A DNA stretch of 64,000 nt from contig NZ_JANCOJ010000006.1 in NCBI RefSeq assembly GCF_024295625.1, positions 21,159 to 85,158 of the forward strand, read 5' to 3'. The notes under the pieces were generated by a model, which saw nothing but the letters and a program-made list of their open reading frames with translations, searched no databases and was not told the DNA's origin. The DNA comes from Streptococcus sp. CF8_St5-11 (lineage in GTDB: Bacteria; Bacillota; Bacilli; Lactobacillales; Streptococcaceae). A program made the position numbers and the translations under genes. Positions 1 to 8,776 of this stretch are shown here, piece after piece. Every line of letters begins with the position of its first letter. The first letter of the stretch is position 1.

Positions 1-300
1 TCCTAAAAAGTAGGGTCTGTAATTGCGGTCATATTTTTCAGCCAAAACTGCTGGATGCACCACATCAAAACGCAACCATTCACTTGAGCCGAAATAAGGA
101 ACAAAGCGATGCTGTGGATCCGAAAGTGCTTCTTGCTTCTTTGTACGACTCTTGAAGCCTTCTGCATTCAGACTAACCGCAGCTTTTTTCTCTTCAGTAT
201 AGTTGTGCTTATGATTGATTGGATAAAAGAATAATAAAGCTGCTACCATGAGGAGCGCGCAAAATACGGGCCCTAAAATCAGCCATAAACGCTTAAGCAT
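1..300 (-). CDS. dltD: DltD, D-alanyl-lipoteichoic acid biosynthesis protein (5' part only)
   Basis: Only the first 100 codons are inside the window; the gene continues past the left edge. The start ATG at 298-300 lies inside the end of dltC, overlapping it by 8 bp, as in other dlt operons. The visible protein opens with [13 protein letters not shown] and a single hydrophobic segment (about residues 5-26) that would anchor it with the rest outside the membrane. A GSSEW motif around residue 70 is the expected nucleophile region of the DltD SGNH-like domain. DltD is needed for the last steps of D-alanine transfer to teichoic acids. Identification rests on operon position plus the N-terminal sequence. 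Confidence 0.95.
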   Translation of the reverse strand, partial: MLKRLWLILGPVFCALLMVAALLFFYPINHKHNYTEEKKAAVSLNAEGFKSRTKKQEALSDPQHRFVPYFGSSEWLRFDVVHPAVLAEKYDRNYRPYFLG

Positions 301-532
301 TCTGAAGCTCCGTTACACCTTCTACGATCTTGTTGGCAGTGTTCCAATCATCGCGTCCAAATTCTGATACAGGAACACGGATGCCAAAGCGACTTTCCAA
401 TTCCACAATCAATTCGACTGTTCCCATACTATCAAGAACACCCGCATCAAAGAGATCCTCATCCATCATGTCTGAGACATCTTCCATAAACAATTCGTCA
501 ATAATTTCAATTACTTGTGATTTTACATCCAT
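293..532 (-). CDS. dltC: DltC, D-alanyl carrier protein
   Basis: A 79-residue acidic acyl-carrier-type protein. Ser35 in the motif [11 protein letters not shown] is the expected 4'-phosphopantetheine attachment site. It receives D-alanine from DltA and presents it at the membrane to DltB. The length matches the family. It sits 14 bp downstream of dltB and overlaps dltD by 8 bp, so translation of dltC and dltD is probably coupled. Nothing in it looks damaged. Confidence 0.97.
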   Translation of the reverse strand: MDVKSQVIEIIDELFMEDVSDMMDEDLFDAGVLDSMGTVELIVELESRFGIRVPVSEFGRDDWNTANKIVEGVTELQNA

Positions 533-546
533 TTTTTATTCTCCTT

Positions 547-1800
547 TTATTTCACTTTTGGGAACCATTGCTGATCCAAGAATCCTGAGAAGATCAGGAA
601 GGACAGCATCACTGTATTAAAGGTGATAAAGATCCCCAAAGCCTTGGTCCAACGATTGTCCGGTATCGGATCCAATCCTTTTGCTTTTCTTTCTTTATTG
701 ATGGTCTTTTTCTTGCGAATCCAAGCATCATTGATAACCATTCCAAGCCCATGGAAGAGCCCATAAGCGATATAGTACCAGGTCACTCCATGCCAGAAGC
801 CCATGACCAACATATTAATAATGTAGGCAACATTTGAGGTGGTAATCCGGCTCTTGAACACTTTATTGCGCATCAGCACCATTACGAGACGCATAAAGAC
901 AAAATCACGGAACCAGAAAGATAAACTCATATGCCAGCGATTCCAGAATTCCTTTAAATCACGTGATTTAAAAGGACGGTCAAAGTTGATGGGACTTTTA
1001 ATCCCCATCAAATTGGAAGCTGCTAAAGCAAACATGGAATACCCTGCAAAGTCAAAGAAAAGGTCAAAGCCATAAACATACATGACTCCCAGCGTTCCGA
1101 TGTTGAAGAATCCACCTTGAGACAAAGCATAGGTCTGCACATGACCTAACAATAAGTGGCCAAAAATATGAGCTAGGATAAATTTATAAAGGAAGCCATA
1201 CATAATGTACTTAACAGCTTGCTCCAACATATCCAATAATTCTTCGCGCTCAGGAATGGCTTTATAATCCTCATTAAAACGCTTGAAACGATCAATCGGC
1301 CCACTTGAGAAGGTCGGCATAAAGAGCATAAAACGTAAGAATTCCCAAAGTGTGAATTCTTTCAAGACACCATCTCGCATTTCGATGATCATTCCGACAG
1401 CCCGGAAGGTCAAATAAGAAATCCCTAAAAATCCAAACAAGGATTGGTGTCCATTCTTGATCGCTGGCTCTACCTTAACAAAGATCAAGGGCAAGACAGA
1501 CAAGAAGGAATGAAGATAGAAAATCCACTTATTGTCCGCTTTCTGACGATAAAATTTGTAGGAATACACAATCAAGATTTGCCAGACTACGTAAAAGAGT
1601 AAGGCATAAATTTGCTTGAGATTCGAACCTGTCAGCATCAAAATGATAAAGATCAGACTCACAAGTCCTTCATATACCGGAAACCGCTTTTTGAAAAAGA
1701 GACCCACAAAGATCGGCAAAAAAGCTAGAATGAGGTAGATAAAATAGATCGGTGTTCCATAGTGTTCTAAATGAGGGAGCTGTTTCAAAAACTCGATCAT
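547..1800 (-). CDS. dltB: DltB, MBOAT-family D-alanyl transfer membrane protein
   Basis: A 417-residue polytopic membrane protein of the MBOAT family. The family signature is visible in the C-terminal half: [15 protein letters not shown] followed by [18 protein letters not shown], the latter carrying the conserved membrane histidine of MBOAT enzymes. It moves D-alanine from DltC across the membrane so that teichoic acid can be modified outside. The start overlaps the stop of dltA by 4 bp, indicating coupled translation. Length and motifs are typical. Confidence 0.97.
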   Translation of the reverse strand: MIEFLKQLPHLEHYGTPIYFIYLILAFLPIFVGLFFKKRFPVYEGLVSLIFIILMLTGSNLKQIYALLFYVVWQILIVYSYKFYRQKADNKWIFYLHSFLSVLPLIFVKVEPAIKNGHQSLFGFLGISYLTFRAVGMIIEMRDGVLKEFTLWEFLRFMLFMPTFSSGPIDRFKRFNEDYKAIPEREELLDMLEQAVKYIMYGFLYKFILAHIFGHLLLGHVQTYALSQGGFFNIGTLGVMYVYGFDLFFDFAGYSMFALAASNLMGIKSPINFDRPFKSRDLKEFWNRWHMSLSFWFRDFVFMRLVMVLMRNKVFKSRITTSNVAYIINMLVMGFWHGVTWYYIAYGLFHGLGMVINDAWIRKKKTINKERKAKGLDPIPDNRWTKALGIFITFNTVMLSFLIFSGFLDQQWFPKVK

Positions 1801-3347
1801 CGGTTGTTAACCTCGCTAATCAACCCTTTGATGTCGATTTTCCCGTTTGGTGTTAATGGCAGGCTGTCACGGTAAAGGAATTTTGAAGGCATCATATAAG
1901 ACATCATGATGTTTTCTAAATCTTCCTTAATGGCTTTCGTGATATCAATTTCGCGCTCAAATTGTTCTTTGACGCCCTCTTTTAAGATGACATAGGCCAA
2001 GAGATTTTGCACCTTGTGATCTTTATTATAACGCGGTACTGCGACTGCTGAGTCAATATACTTCGATTTATTCAAGTTTTGAGAGACATCCTCTAGCTCG
2101 ATACGATAACCGTTAAACTTGATTTGGAAGTCCATTCGACCACCATAGAGAAGGAGTCCTTCATCCGTCATGGTTCCGACATCTCCCGTATGGTAGGCTG
2201 GCAGACCTTCAAATTCGAAGAAGGCTTCTGCTGTTTTCTCTGGATTATTCATATAACCTTTTGAAACGGCTGGTCCAGACACGATGATTTCCCCTTGCTC
2301 ACCATTTGGCAATTTGTTGCCTGCCTCATCAATGATGAAGGTTGGAGAATCTTCTTTGGTATAACCAATTGGCAGACGTTTCAAAGTAGCTAACATCTCA
2401 TCTGTTACGGCTACAGCCGAAAGAGCTACAGTTGCTTCTGTTGGGCCGTAGGCATTGATGATGCGTGCATTTGGGAAACGCTCGCGCAATTTCTGAGCAG
2501 TCTTGACTGTCAACTCTTCCCCATCAAAGTAGAAATGGGTGATCCCTGGCATTTTTTCAGCATTGAAATCTTCAGACAACATGGCCATATCTGCAAAAGA
2601 TGGTGTTGAAGTCCAGATAGCAATCGGAAGAGAAAAGATGGTCGCAAAGAGTTGTTTGAAGTCTTGAGTAATGGCTGATGGAAGAGCAAAAAGCGTTCCT
2701 CCAAGAGCCAAGGTCGGTGCCCAGTACATGACAGACAAGTCAAAGGAATAGGGCGGTTGCGCCAACATTTGCGGACGCTCTGGCGTTGCAAATTCCTTGT
2801 CCGTAATCATCCAGTTGGTAAAGCTGAGCAAGTTATCGTGCGAAATTTGCACCCCTTTTGGTTTCCCAGTTGTCCCTGAGGTAAAGATGATGTAGTAGTT
2901 ATCATCCCCTTTGACCGGATGTTTCAAGTCATAGGCATGCTGAGCCGCATAAGCTTCACGCACTTGCTCCAAGGACATGATTGGAGCAGCTGGGTTTTCC
3001 AATGGAAATTCATTGATGGCAATAATCAAGCTTGGCTCTGCTACTTCAACAATGGCAGACACGCGCTCCAAGGCAGAGTGGCTATCAATTGGGATATAGG
3101 CATGGCCAGATTTTGTCAAGGCCACAAAGGTTGCTAACATTTCATATTCTTGTCCACCAAAGACAACAACAGGTGACTTTTCAGGAAGTCCCATTTGATC
3201 AATGTGGGCAGCCAAGCTATCTGAATCAGCCTTCAATTGGCCATAGGTATGCTCCTCACCAAGGACATTGTAGACCGGATAGTCTGGTTGTAGTTGCGCA
3301 TAACGTTCAATTGTCTCGATCATATCGTGAATAGGTTGGTTTGACAC
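1797..3347 (-). CDS. dltA: DltA, D-alanine--D-alanyl carrier protein ligase
   Basis: A 516-residue adenylation enzyme that activates D-alanine with ATP and loads it on DltC in the cytoplasm. Visible ANL-superfamily motifs are the phosphate loop [13 protein letters not shown] near residue 150, YGPTEATVA near 300, YHTGDVG near 385, and the C-terminal catalytic lysine in NGKIDIKGL near 505. The start is GTG at 3345-3347, preceded by an AAGGAG ribosome site about 10 bases upstream. It is 18 bp downstream of dltX. Protein length is typical of streptococcal DltA. Confidence 0.97.
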   Translation of the reverse strand: MSNQPIHDMIETIERYAQLQPDYPVYNVLGEEHTYGQLKADSDSLAAHIDQMGLPEKSPVVVFGGQEYEMLATFVALTKSGHAYIPIDSHSALERVSAIVEVAEPSLIIAINEFPLENPAAPIMSLEQVREAYAAQHAYDLKHPVKGDDNYYIIFTSGTTGKPKGVQISHDNLLSFTNWMITDKEFATPERPQMLAQPPYSFDLSVMYWAPTLALGGTLFALPSAITQDFKQLFATIFSLPIAIWTSTPSFADMAMLSEDFNAEKMPGITHFYFDGEELTVKTAQKLRERFPNARIINAYGPTEATVALSAVAVTDEMLATLKRLPIGYTKEDSPTFIIDEAGNKLPNGEQGEIIVSGPAVSKGYMNNPEKTAEAFFEFEGLPAYHTGDVGTMTDEGLLLYGGRMDFQIKFNGYRIELEDVSQNLNKSKYIDSAVAVPRYNKDHKVQNLLAYVILKEGVKEQFEREIDITKAIKEDLENIMMSYMMPSKFLYRDSLPLTPNGKIDIKGLISEVNNR

Positions 3348-3365
3348 GGGTAGGAGTCTCCTTTT

Positions 3366-3494
3366 CTAAAATTCGTTGTAGATAAAGCCACCCTGACCTT
3401 GACCAAGGTAACTAAAGAAATAAAGTAGGGCTAGGAAAATGGCAAAATACAAGACCGTCTGCCCGATAAATTTATAAAGTGTTTGATGTTTCAT
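3366..3494 (-). CDS. dltX: DltX, small membrane protein of the dlt operon
   Basis: A 42-codon gene read directly from the minus strand: it begins MKHQTLYKFIGQTVLYF and ends GGFIYNEF. One transmembrane segment spans about residues 12-30. The short extracytoplasmic tail with a terminal FIYNEF-type motif is the hallmark of DltX, which interacts with DltB/DltD machinery. It is the first gene of the operon, 18 bp ahead of dltA, with a GAAG-type ribosome site about 9 bases before the ATG. Such genes are often missed because they are so short. Confidence 0.9.
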   Translation of the reverse strand: MKHQTLYKFIGQTVLYFAIFLALLYFFSYLGQGQGGFIYNEF

Positions 3495-3527
3495 AAGCTT
3501 CACTCTTCATTTTGATTATTACTCTCT

Positions 3528-3557
3528 ATTTTACCATTTTTTATACCAAGTAAGCAA
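3528..3557 (-). promoter_or_regulatory. Probable dltXABCD promoter
   Basis: On the minus strand, TTGCTT (3552-3557) and TAAAAT (3528-3533) are separated by 18 bp, and the -10 is preceded by TGG, giving an extended -10. The -10 lies about 34 bp upstream of the dltX ATG. It is the best promoter-like sequence in the 3495-3663 gap. Prediction only. Confidence 0.5.
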
Positions 3558-3663
3558 TTTTAAACATAGTGAGAATCCCCTGGAAAACGTTATCATTTCA
3601 GACATTTATCCCTTCTAACCAAAGAAATTTTCTTTAATCAGTTTTTCTGATTGAAATCCTGTT

Positions 3664-4923
3664 TTATTTTACATTCCCCCGATGAATTAACTCCAGACAC
3701 TTGTCCAGATCCACATCTCTTTCAAAATGGTCAGGACTCCAAGGAATCTCTATATCCGGTTCAACACCTTGATCCGTCATTCCTTTGCCTTGATCCAGGC
3801 TTAGACAGCGAGAAGTAGGAAACATCAATCGATAATCACCATAATCAACGGTACAACAATTGGAATAGTCTAAAATTCCGAGAGTTGGTCTACCTACCAC
3901 CGTTACCTTCTTAAATTGCTTCATCATCTGGACAAAATTATCTCCAGAAGAAGCGCAGTAGATGTCTGATAAGACAAAGATCCGTTCGGGATAGTGGCCT
4001 CCTCTAACCTCTGGGAAGAATTCCTCGCTTTCTTGCTGATACGGTACATAGCCTTTCCCCCGATGGCGGAGCAAATCCCCTTTCATCTCTTCAAGCAGCT
4101 TAACTGTTTCAGGACTAATTTCTTTCTGTTGCATCCAGTCCTCAAAGTCTTTCAAGCGCAGGTCAACATTGCGCTCTGTGTAGAGAATTTCCATGCCATC
4201 ATCATCCCAGTCAAGCGAATCATAGCCCTGATCCTTCTCTAAGCCTAGATGTAATAGAGGGAAATATAAAGAATCCGTCCCTCCACTGTTGCGTCGGACA
4301 TCAATGATAAGAAACTTGACTTCCGTCATCGTCGGTAAACACTCTTGGTATAAACGACCCAAAGATCCTTCATCCATAAAGTTATCCAGACGAAGATAAA
4401 GAATCCCATCGTCTAATCGTTTCCAAAAAATCTGATCCTGGATCGGTTCTCGATTGGGTACTACTTTAATGGTCTTTTCTATCCCTTCTCGAAGCAGGGT
4501 GACACTCGTTGACTGAGAGACCAAATCTGCCCATTCTCTATAATGTCTTTCTGGGGTCTTGCTGATAAAATAGGCTTTATGAAGAGAAGCTATCTGATCC
4601 AAGTCACTTCCATCCAGAGCTAGGATCTGATCTCCTACTTGAAGACCCGTATCTTCATTAGCTTCCTCAACATACAGTTTCTGTCCATTTATTCTCAAAA
4701 GGAACCCTTTTTGACTGGCCTTTTTATCTCGAAAGGAAACATGCCCGATCACCCCAAAACTAGCTAGGTAAGCCTTAACTTGATAGAGAAAGGCATCATC
4801 CGACATATCATCTGTCATTTTTTCTCGAAAGCGATCGGGGTCGCATCCTTTTCGATCCTTGATGGTAGATGAATCATGGCTCATAATCGAGATGATATCT
4901 TCAAAAATAGCAGTCTTTTTCAT
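3664..4923 (-). CDS. S41-family (tail-specific protease-like) protein, apparently cytoplasmic
   Basis: About 419 residues from the ATG at 4921-4923, chosen over an upstream TTG because AAGGA sits 7 bases before it. A PDZ-like segment (about residues 75-125, with GLQVGDQILALDG) precedes the S41 core. FLIIDVRRNSGGTDS and IYCASSGDNF match the family's oxyanion and nucleophile-serine blocks, and VVGRPTLGIL stands where the GKPTFG-type block normally is. Most bacterial S41 enzymes are exported, yet no signal peptide or membrane segment is visible here. It follows the VTC/DUF4956 operon after a terminator. Substrate unknown; general family call is firm, function is not. Confidence 0.75.
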   Translation of the reverse strand: MKKTAIFEDIISIMSHDSSTIKDRKGCDPDRFREKMTDDMSDDAFLYQVKAYLASFGVIGHVSFRDKKASQKGFLLRINGQKLYVEEANEDTGLQVGDQILALDGSDLDQIASLHKAYFISKTPERHYREWADLVSQSTSVTLLREGIEKTIKVVPNREPIQDQIFWKRLDDGILYLRLDNFMDEGSLGRLYQECLPTMTEVKFLIIDVRRNSGGTDSLYFPLLHLGLEKDQGYDSLDWDDDGMEILYTERNVDLRLKDFEDWMQQKEISPETVKLLEEMKGDLLRHRGKGYVPYQQESEEFFPEVRGGHYPERIFVLSDIYCASSGDNFVQMMKQFKKVTVVGRPTLGILDYSNCCTVDYGDYRLMFPTSRCLSLDQGKGMTDQGVEPDIEIPWSPDHFERDVDLDKCLELIHRGNVK

Positions 4924-4987
4924 AAAGGATTCCTTCAATTTTTTAGAAATAGTATACCACTTTTTCTTAAAAAGTTCTTAAAATCCT

Positions 4988-5012
4988 AAAAAACTATCCT
5001 AAAGTAGGATAG
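4988..5012 (-). terminator. Rho-independent terminator of the VTC/DUF4956 operon
   Basis: On the minus strand an 8-bp stem (CTATCCTA / TAGGATAG) with a 3-base loop is followed by six T residues, directly after the DUF4956 stop codon. Confidence 0.85.
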
Positions 5013-5015
5013 TAG

Positions 5016-5699
5016 TTATAAATTCTTTCTTTTCTTGGCTTTCTTTGTCAGAGCGACATCACAATTTTCAATCTTGCTAATCAATAGATTGGCAAGGGCA
5101 AAATCATCGATGTTCGATTCCATATTTACCTCATAGTTCAAGGTCAGTTGTTCTCCAGCTTGGGCCGTTGTGACAGAAATAAAGTCAATTTCTGAACAAC
5201 TTTGATCCAACAACTGGCTGATTTGTTCTGCAACAGAATCTTGTTTTGAGACAGTTATGGTCAAATGACGGCGCCGTTGATGGTCTGCCTTACTCTGTTT
5301 GTTCTCTAATACCAGCCACACTCCTAGTAAAGAAAGGGTTGATAAAATGGCCAATAAAAGATAGCCCGAACCTGCCGCTAGTCCTATAATCATGGCAAGA
5401 AAAATCGCAATCAACTCTCTAGAACCACTCGTAGCTGACCGGAAACGGATCAAACTAAAGGTCCCTGCCACTGCAATCGAGGTTCCCAAACTTCCATTGA
5501 CCAAAAAGATCACTAAGGTCATCATACAAGGAAGCAAGGTCAAACTAATGACAAACTCTCGAGTGTAAAGTGTCCGGTATTTATAGGTCCAAGATAGGGC
5601 CAGCCCTAGAAAGAGGCTGACCAAAAGGGCCAGCAGTAAGCGCAAGGGATCCACTGTTGCTGTAGCATTATTAAAAATAGAATCAAATAGATTAGACAT
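5016..5699 (-). CDS. DUF4956 membrane protein
   Basis: A 227-residue protein with about four transmembrane segments in the first 130 residues, then a soluble C-terminal region of about 95 residues ending in a very basic tail (KKAKKRKNL). The block FSLIRFRSATSGSRE followed by a hydrophobic AIFLAMIIGLAAGSGY is the conserved core of DUF4956. I use the ATG at 5697-5699, which has AGG 8 bases upstream; an in-frame GTG nine bases earlier is possible. It overlaps the VTC-domain gene by 8 bp, so the two are a coupled pair. Biochemical function is not known to me. Confidence 0.85.
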   Translation of the reverse strand: MSNLFDSIFNNATATVDPLRLLLALLVSLFLGLALSWTYKYRTLYTREFVISLTLLPCMMTLVIFLVNGSLGTSIAVAGTFSLIRFRSATSGSRELIAIFLAMIIGLAAGSGYLLLAILSTLSLLGVWLVLENKQSKADHQRRRHLTITVSKQDSVAEQISQLLDQSCSEIDFISVTTAQAGEQLTLNYEVNMESNIDDFALANLLISKIENCDVALTKKAKKRKNL

Positions 5700-6471
5700 A
5701 GGCAGCACCTACCGTTTCTTGAACTGGTCTTGGGGCATAATCCAAGCCTTGTGATTTATGATAAGCACAGCTATATTTTGAAAATTTCTGTTTCACCAAA
5801 CCATACTTCTCTAAAATATCCTTTAACCATTGAGGTTCTTGCCCAGGAGCCTTAATTTCCATGATCACGAAGTCATCCTCTAGTAGAGGTTCTCCTTTCT
5901 TCCCATCAAAAAGGCTAACAGCCTGGTCTCGAAAGACTAAGTTTTGATCGATTGTCACGCGAATCTTCTGATAAGGATAACCCTGAATGGATTTCTTTTC
6001 TTTGAGAGACAGACGATCATAGTAAATGAACATCCGTGGTTCCAATCGATGACCATAACGTTTGCGCAATCTCTGAATCTCTTGCACTAAGTCTGGATCT
6101 TGTATCTGATGATCTACTTTCCCATCTGTCATCAAGTTGATAATGGCTTGCGAAGTGGCGACTAGACGGAATTTATGGCCAATTCCTTCTTCATCTTTTG
6201 ACTTCACCTCTAGAAATACTGGACTGTCTGCTTGAGGTTTTTCTATATATGTCCGCATCCGAATTTTTTCACGGCGGTGTTGTTTGGCAAGAGCATCTTG
6301 AATGACATCAAAATTTTCCGTATCAAAATAAATGTTTGAAATGGTTGAAGTTGGGTAATCATCTTCTACGACGTATTCTTTTAAGTCTTTGATCAAGTCC
6401 TTCACGTCATCTTTTGCGACGATATATTTTGTTTCGATTCGTTTGAAACTTATCTCAATTGTTTTTTTCAT
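5692..6471 (-). CDS. VTC-domain (polyphosphate polymerase-like, triphosphate tunnel) protein
   Basis: A 259-residue protein with the alternating charged strands of a triphosphate tunnel metalloenzyme: ETKYIV near residue 12, KIRMRTYIEKP near 70, VFLEVKSKDEEG near 85, KIRVTID near 170, VIMEIKAPG near 205 and KFSKYSCAYH near 230. In yeast Vtc4 these line a tunnel that polymerises ATP gamma-phosphate into polyphosphate; whether this bacterial relative does so is unproven. No membrane segment is visible, so membrane location would come from the DUF4956 partner encoded next. An AAAGGAG site is 8 bases before the ATG. Transcribed divergently from the beta-helix lipoprotein gene at 6686. Confidence 0.85.
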   Translation of the reverse strand: MKKTIEISFKRIETKYIVAKDDVKDLIKDLKEYVVEDDYPTSTISNIYFDTENFDVIQDALAKQHRREKIRMRTYIEKPQADSPVFLEVKSKDEEGIGHKFRLVATSQAIINLMTDGKVDHQIQDPDLVQEIQRLRKRYGHRLEPRMFIYYDRLSLKEKKSIQGYPYQKIRVTIDQNLVFRDQAVSLFDGKKGEPLLEDDFVIMEIKAPGQEPQWLKDILEKYGLVKQKFSKYSCAYHKSQGLDYAPRPVQETVGAAYV

Positions 6472-6570
6472 GTTTCTTCTCCTTTAAGGGGGATCTATTG
6501 TTTCTAACCTTCAGTAAGTATGAATACGACTTACGTGCTTTCTAGTTTAATAGGACTTTCTTAACTGGTC

Positions 6571-6650
6571 ATTAAGCCAAACTTAAAGAAAACTAAAGTT
6601 AAGGTTCCTTTCAGAAAAACTTTAGGAAACTTTCAGCTAGCAACTTTAGA
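6571..6650. promoter_or_regulatory. Repeat-rich divergent control region between VTC operon and beta-helix lipoprotein
   Basis: The 214-bp divergent gap holds short related repeats: ATTAAG (6571), CTTAAA (6582) and CTAAAG (6593), each 11 bp apart, then CTTTCAG (6608), CTTTAGG (6620), CTTTCAG (6630) and CTTTAGA (6644). Direct repeats at about one helical turn are typical of OmpR-family response-regulator binding. ATTAAG-N5-CTTAAA also resembles a degenerate CiaR box. I could not fix clear -10 elements here. Confidence 0.4.
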
Positions 6651-6685
6651 CTAGGAGCATATCAATTGAACGAGAGGAAAAGCTC

Positions 6686-7933
6686 ATGAAATCAAACAAA
6701 TGGAAATTTTTATTAACGGGGGCCGCAACCCTCACCTTACTGACAGCTTGCACCCAGGCGTCATCACAATCAGCTACAAAAAGCAATACTGCACAAACAA
6801 CCGCTACTTCTACTTCAAAAAATAAAACAAACAGTTCCAACTATTTTACAGATAAGGACAAGGACAGCTCTTATGATGAAAGCAAAGCCTCTACTGTAAA
6901 ACTATCTGGTTCGTCTGCAAATGTATCAGGTGATGGCGTAGCCGTTTCTGGATCAACTGTGACCATCTCAAAGGCCGGAACCTATGTCATCTCTGGTGAA
7001 TCCGATGGGGTTCAAATCAAGGTCGAAGCAGGTGACTCAGATGATGTTCATATCGTCTTGAAAGGCGTTACCATGACCAACACCAACGCGCCAATTTCTG
7101 CTACGAAAGCAGGGCATGTCTACCTCACTTTAGCAGATGGCACGACCAATACCTTGTCTGATTCAAGTTCAAACAATGATGAAGATGCCGATGCGGTGAT
7201 CTTCTCTAAAGGCGACCTCACCATCAATGGTTCAGGTACACTCAACATTGACGCCAAGAAGAACAACGGTATCAAAGCCAATGACACTCTCCACATCACA
7301 GGTGGAACCTATAAGATCACGGCTGTAGGAGATGCCTTCAACGTCAATGACGAACTCAATATCACTGGTACGACCATGACCATCGATGCAGATGAAGATG
7401 CAGTCAAGGTAGATAATGATGAAGATACTTCGGTCGGAACCATGTACCTTTCAGATAACAAAATGACCATCACAGCAGGAGACGATGGCATCCATGCTTC
7501 TGGTGATCTGATCATCGATAGCGGAACCTATCAGGTAACCGAGTCTGTCGAAGGTCTCGAAGGAAAATCGATCACCATTAACGGTGGAGATATCACCATC
7601 TATGCAACCGATGACGGGGTCAATGCGGCTAATGCTAATGCCAACCAAGATGAAATTTTCTTCACCATGAATGGTGGAACTCTCAACGTTGAAGTTGGCC
7701 AAGGGGATACCGATCCAATCGACTCAAACGGTAATGTCACTGTGACTGGAGGAACCATCAATTTAACAGGGCAATCCGGCTTTGACTTTGATGGTACTGC
7801 TACCTATACCGGTGGAGATATCTATATCAATGGTGAAAAACAAACAGAAATTGTCAATTCCATGCCTGGAGGCGGTGGTGCTCCCGGCGGTGGCGGACCT
7901 CAAGGTGGTGGACCTGGAGGCGGACATCCATAA
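6686..7933 (+). CDS. Cthe_2159-like beta-helix carbohydrate-binding lipoprotein
   Basis: A 415-residue surface lipoprotein. The signal peptide ends in the lipobox LTAC (cysteine near residue 22), followed by a Ser/Thr/Asn-rich linker. From about residue 70 the protein is built of repeated short beta-strand turns (GTYVISG, GDLTINGSGTLNI, DTLHITGGTYKI, GDLIIDSGTYQV, KSITINGGDITI) with many Asp residues. This suggests a calcium-binding right-handed parallel beta-helix. The last 25 residues are almost only Gly and Pro. The family member Cthe_2159 is known to bind acidic or plant polysaccharides. Its divergent pairing with a VTC/DUF4956 operon suggests a shared envelope task. Confidence 0.8.
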   Translation: MKSNKWKFLLTGAATLTLLTACTQASSQSATKSNTAQTTATSTSKNKTNSSNYFTDKDKDSSYDESKASTVKLSGSSANVSGDGVAVSGSTVTISKAGTYVISGESDGVQIKVEAGDSDDVHIVLKGVTMTNTNAPISATKAGHVYLTLADGTTNTLSDSSSNNDEDADAVIFSKGDLTINGSGTLNIDAKKNNGIKANDTLHITGGTYKITAVGDAFNVNDELNITGTTMTIDADEDAVKVDNDEDTSVGTMYLSDNKMTITAGDDGIHASGDLIIDSGTYQVTESVEGLEGKSITINGGDITIYATDDGVNAANANANQDEIFFTMNGGTLNVEVGQGDTDPIDSNGNVTVTGGTINLTGQSGFDFDGTATYTGGDIYINGEKQTEIVNSMPGGGGAPGGGGPQGGGPGGGHP

Positions 7934-7941
7934 CAACAAAT

Positions 7942-7971
7942 AAAGGCAGGATTTCTTCCTGACCTTTTTTT
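7942..7971 (+). terminator. Terminator after beta-helix lipoprotein gene
   Basis: Stem AAAGG-CAGGA pairing with TCCTG-ACCTTT (one bulge), then a run of T residues, beginning 9 bp after the stop. Confidence 0.75.
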
Positions 7972-8025
7972 GTTCCTCTTTTTATGATAGAATAGAAAAT
8001 CAATCAACTTGTTGAAAGGAATATG

Positions 8026-8688
8026 ATGAAAAAACAGACACTACCTCTTTTGTTCACACTCTTGCTGTCTCTTCTTTTTCTATCAGCCTGTGTGCCGGAC
8101 CTTAAGATCAATTTTAAACAAGTGCCTACTACTACCAGCTCAAAAAAGAAAACCACTAAAAAAAGTAGCTCGAGTCGTTCAACTAGCTCAACTAGCACAG
8201 GTAATTCCTCTAGCTCTCCCTCAACTACTACGGAGACCACTTCTGACATCATCACAACCGAAGGGCTCCCTAGAAATGCCCAAGAAGCACCCAAGGATAA
8301 AATTTATGCAACAGGGAACTTAAAAATAGCCTACTCTAGAAATGACGACAATATTTTTGTACAAACGCCGGATTATGAAGGGTATACCACTGCTCTTGTC
8401 CAAAAAATCCTTGGAAATCCAGAAAAACAAATAACAGACCCTGCTTATATTAGCGAATCTTTTCAAAATATTGAACTAGAAAATATTAAAAATCTCTACC
8501 GTAAGGGGAAAATTACAGAAGAACAAGCTCATGCCTTTTTATTGGGAGCTGTTGATCTGAAACAAGCTTCTAAATTCGGAGTAGATTACACCATTTACAC
8601 CTATAAAAACAACACCATCCAACTGGTCTTTGAAAACGACCAACTCCTCTATATTACGCCAAATCCTGATGTTGTCTTCTTTAAATAA
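8026..8688 (+). CDS. DUF4947-type lipoprotein
   Basis: About 220 residues. A signal peptide ends in the lipobox LSAC (cysteine near residue 22), followed by a low-complexity Lys then Ser/Thr-rich linker to about residue 75. The folded C-terminal part (about 85-220) looks like the streptococcal DUF4947 family. Of two adjacent ATGs at 8023 and 8026 I prefer the second, which has AAGG 6 bases upstream. It lies downstream of the beta-helix gene but behind a terminator, so it probably has its own promoter. Function unknown. Confidence 0.7.
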   Translation: MKKQTLPLLFTLLLSLLFLSACVPDLKINFKQVPTTTSSKKKTTKKSSSSRSTSSTSTGNSSSSPSTTTETTSDIITTEGLPRNAQEAPKDKIYATGNLKIAYSRNDDNIFVQTPDYEGYTTALVQKILGNPEKQITDPAYISESFQNIELENIKNLYRKGKITEEQAHAFLLGAVDLKQASKFGVDYTIYTYKNNTIQLVFENDQLLYITPNPDVVFFK

Positions 8689-8694
8689 TGAATA

Positions 8695-8721
8695 TTCTCG
8701 CTTAAACAAGCGAGAATTTTT
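8695..8721 (+). terminator. Terminator of the DUF4947 gene
   Basis: Perfect 9-bp stem TTCTCGCTT / AAGCGAGAA with loop AAAC, then five Ts, 7 bp after the stop codon. Confidence 0.9.
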
Positions 8722-8736
8722 GTTTCACATGAAACA
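8721..8736. other. parS-like ParB binding site (1 mismatch)
   Basis: TGTTTCACATGAAACA differs from the standard parS TGTTTCACGTGAAACA at one central base. It is the only one of the four sites between genes, wedged between two convergent terminators. Confidence 0.75.
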
Positions 8737-8768
8737 AAAAACTCTCAACTCCAAATGAGTTGAGAGTT
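8736..8768 (-). terminator. Terminator of the YhgE/Pip-like gene
   Basis: On the minus strand a perfect 12-bp stem (AACTCTCAACTC / GAGTTGAGAGTT) with a 5-base loop is followed by Ts, just after the stop codon at 8777. Confidence 0.9.
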
Positions 8769-8776
8769 CTTGACGA

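Noticed and set aside
3636..3652. Hairpin AATCAG/CTGATT as terminator of the S41-like gene
   Set aside because: The stem is only 6 bp and no T run follows on the minus strand, so I do not call it.
8004..8294. 96-codon minus-strand frame
   Set aside because: It lies fully antisense to the DUF4947 lipoprotein, mirroring its Ser/Thr codons.
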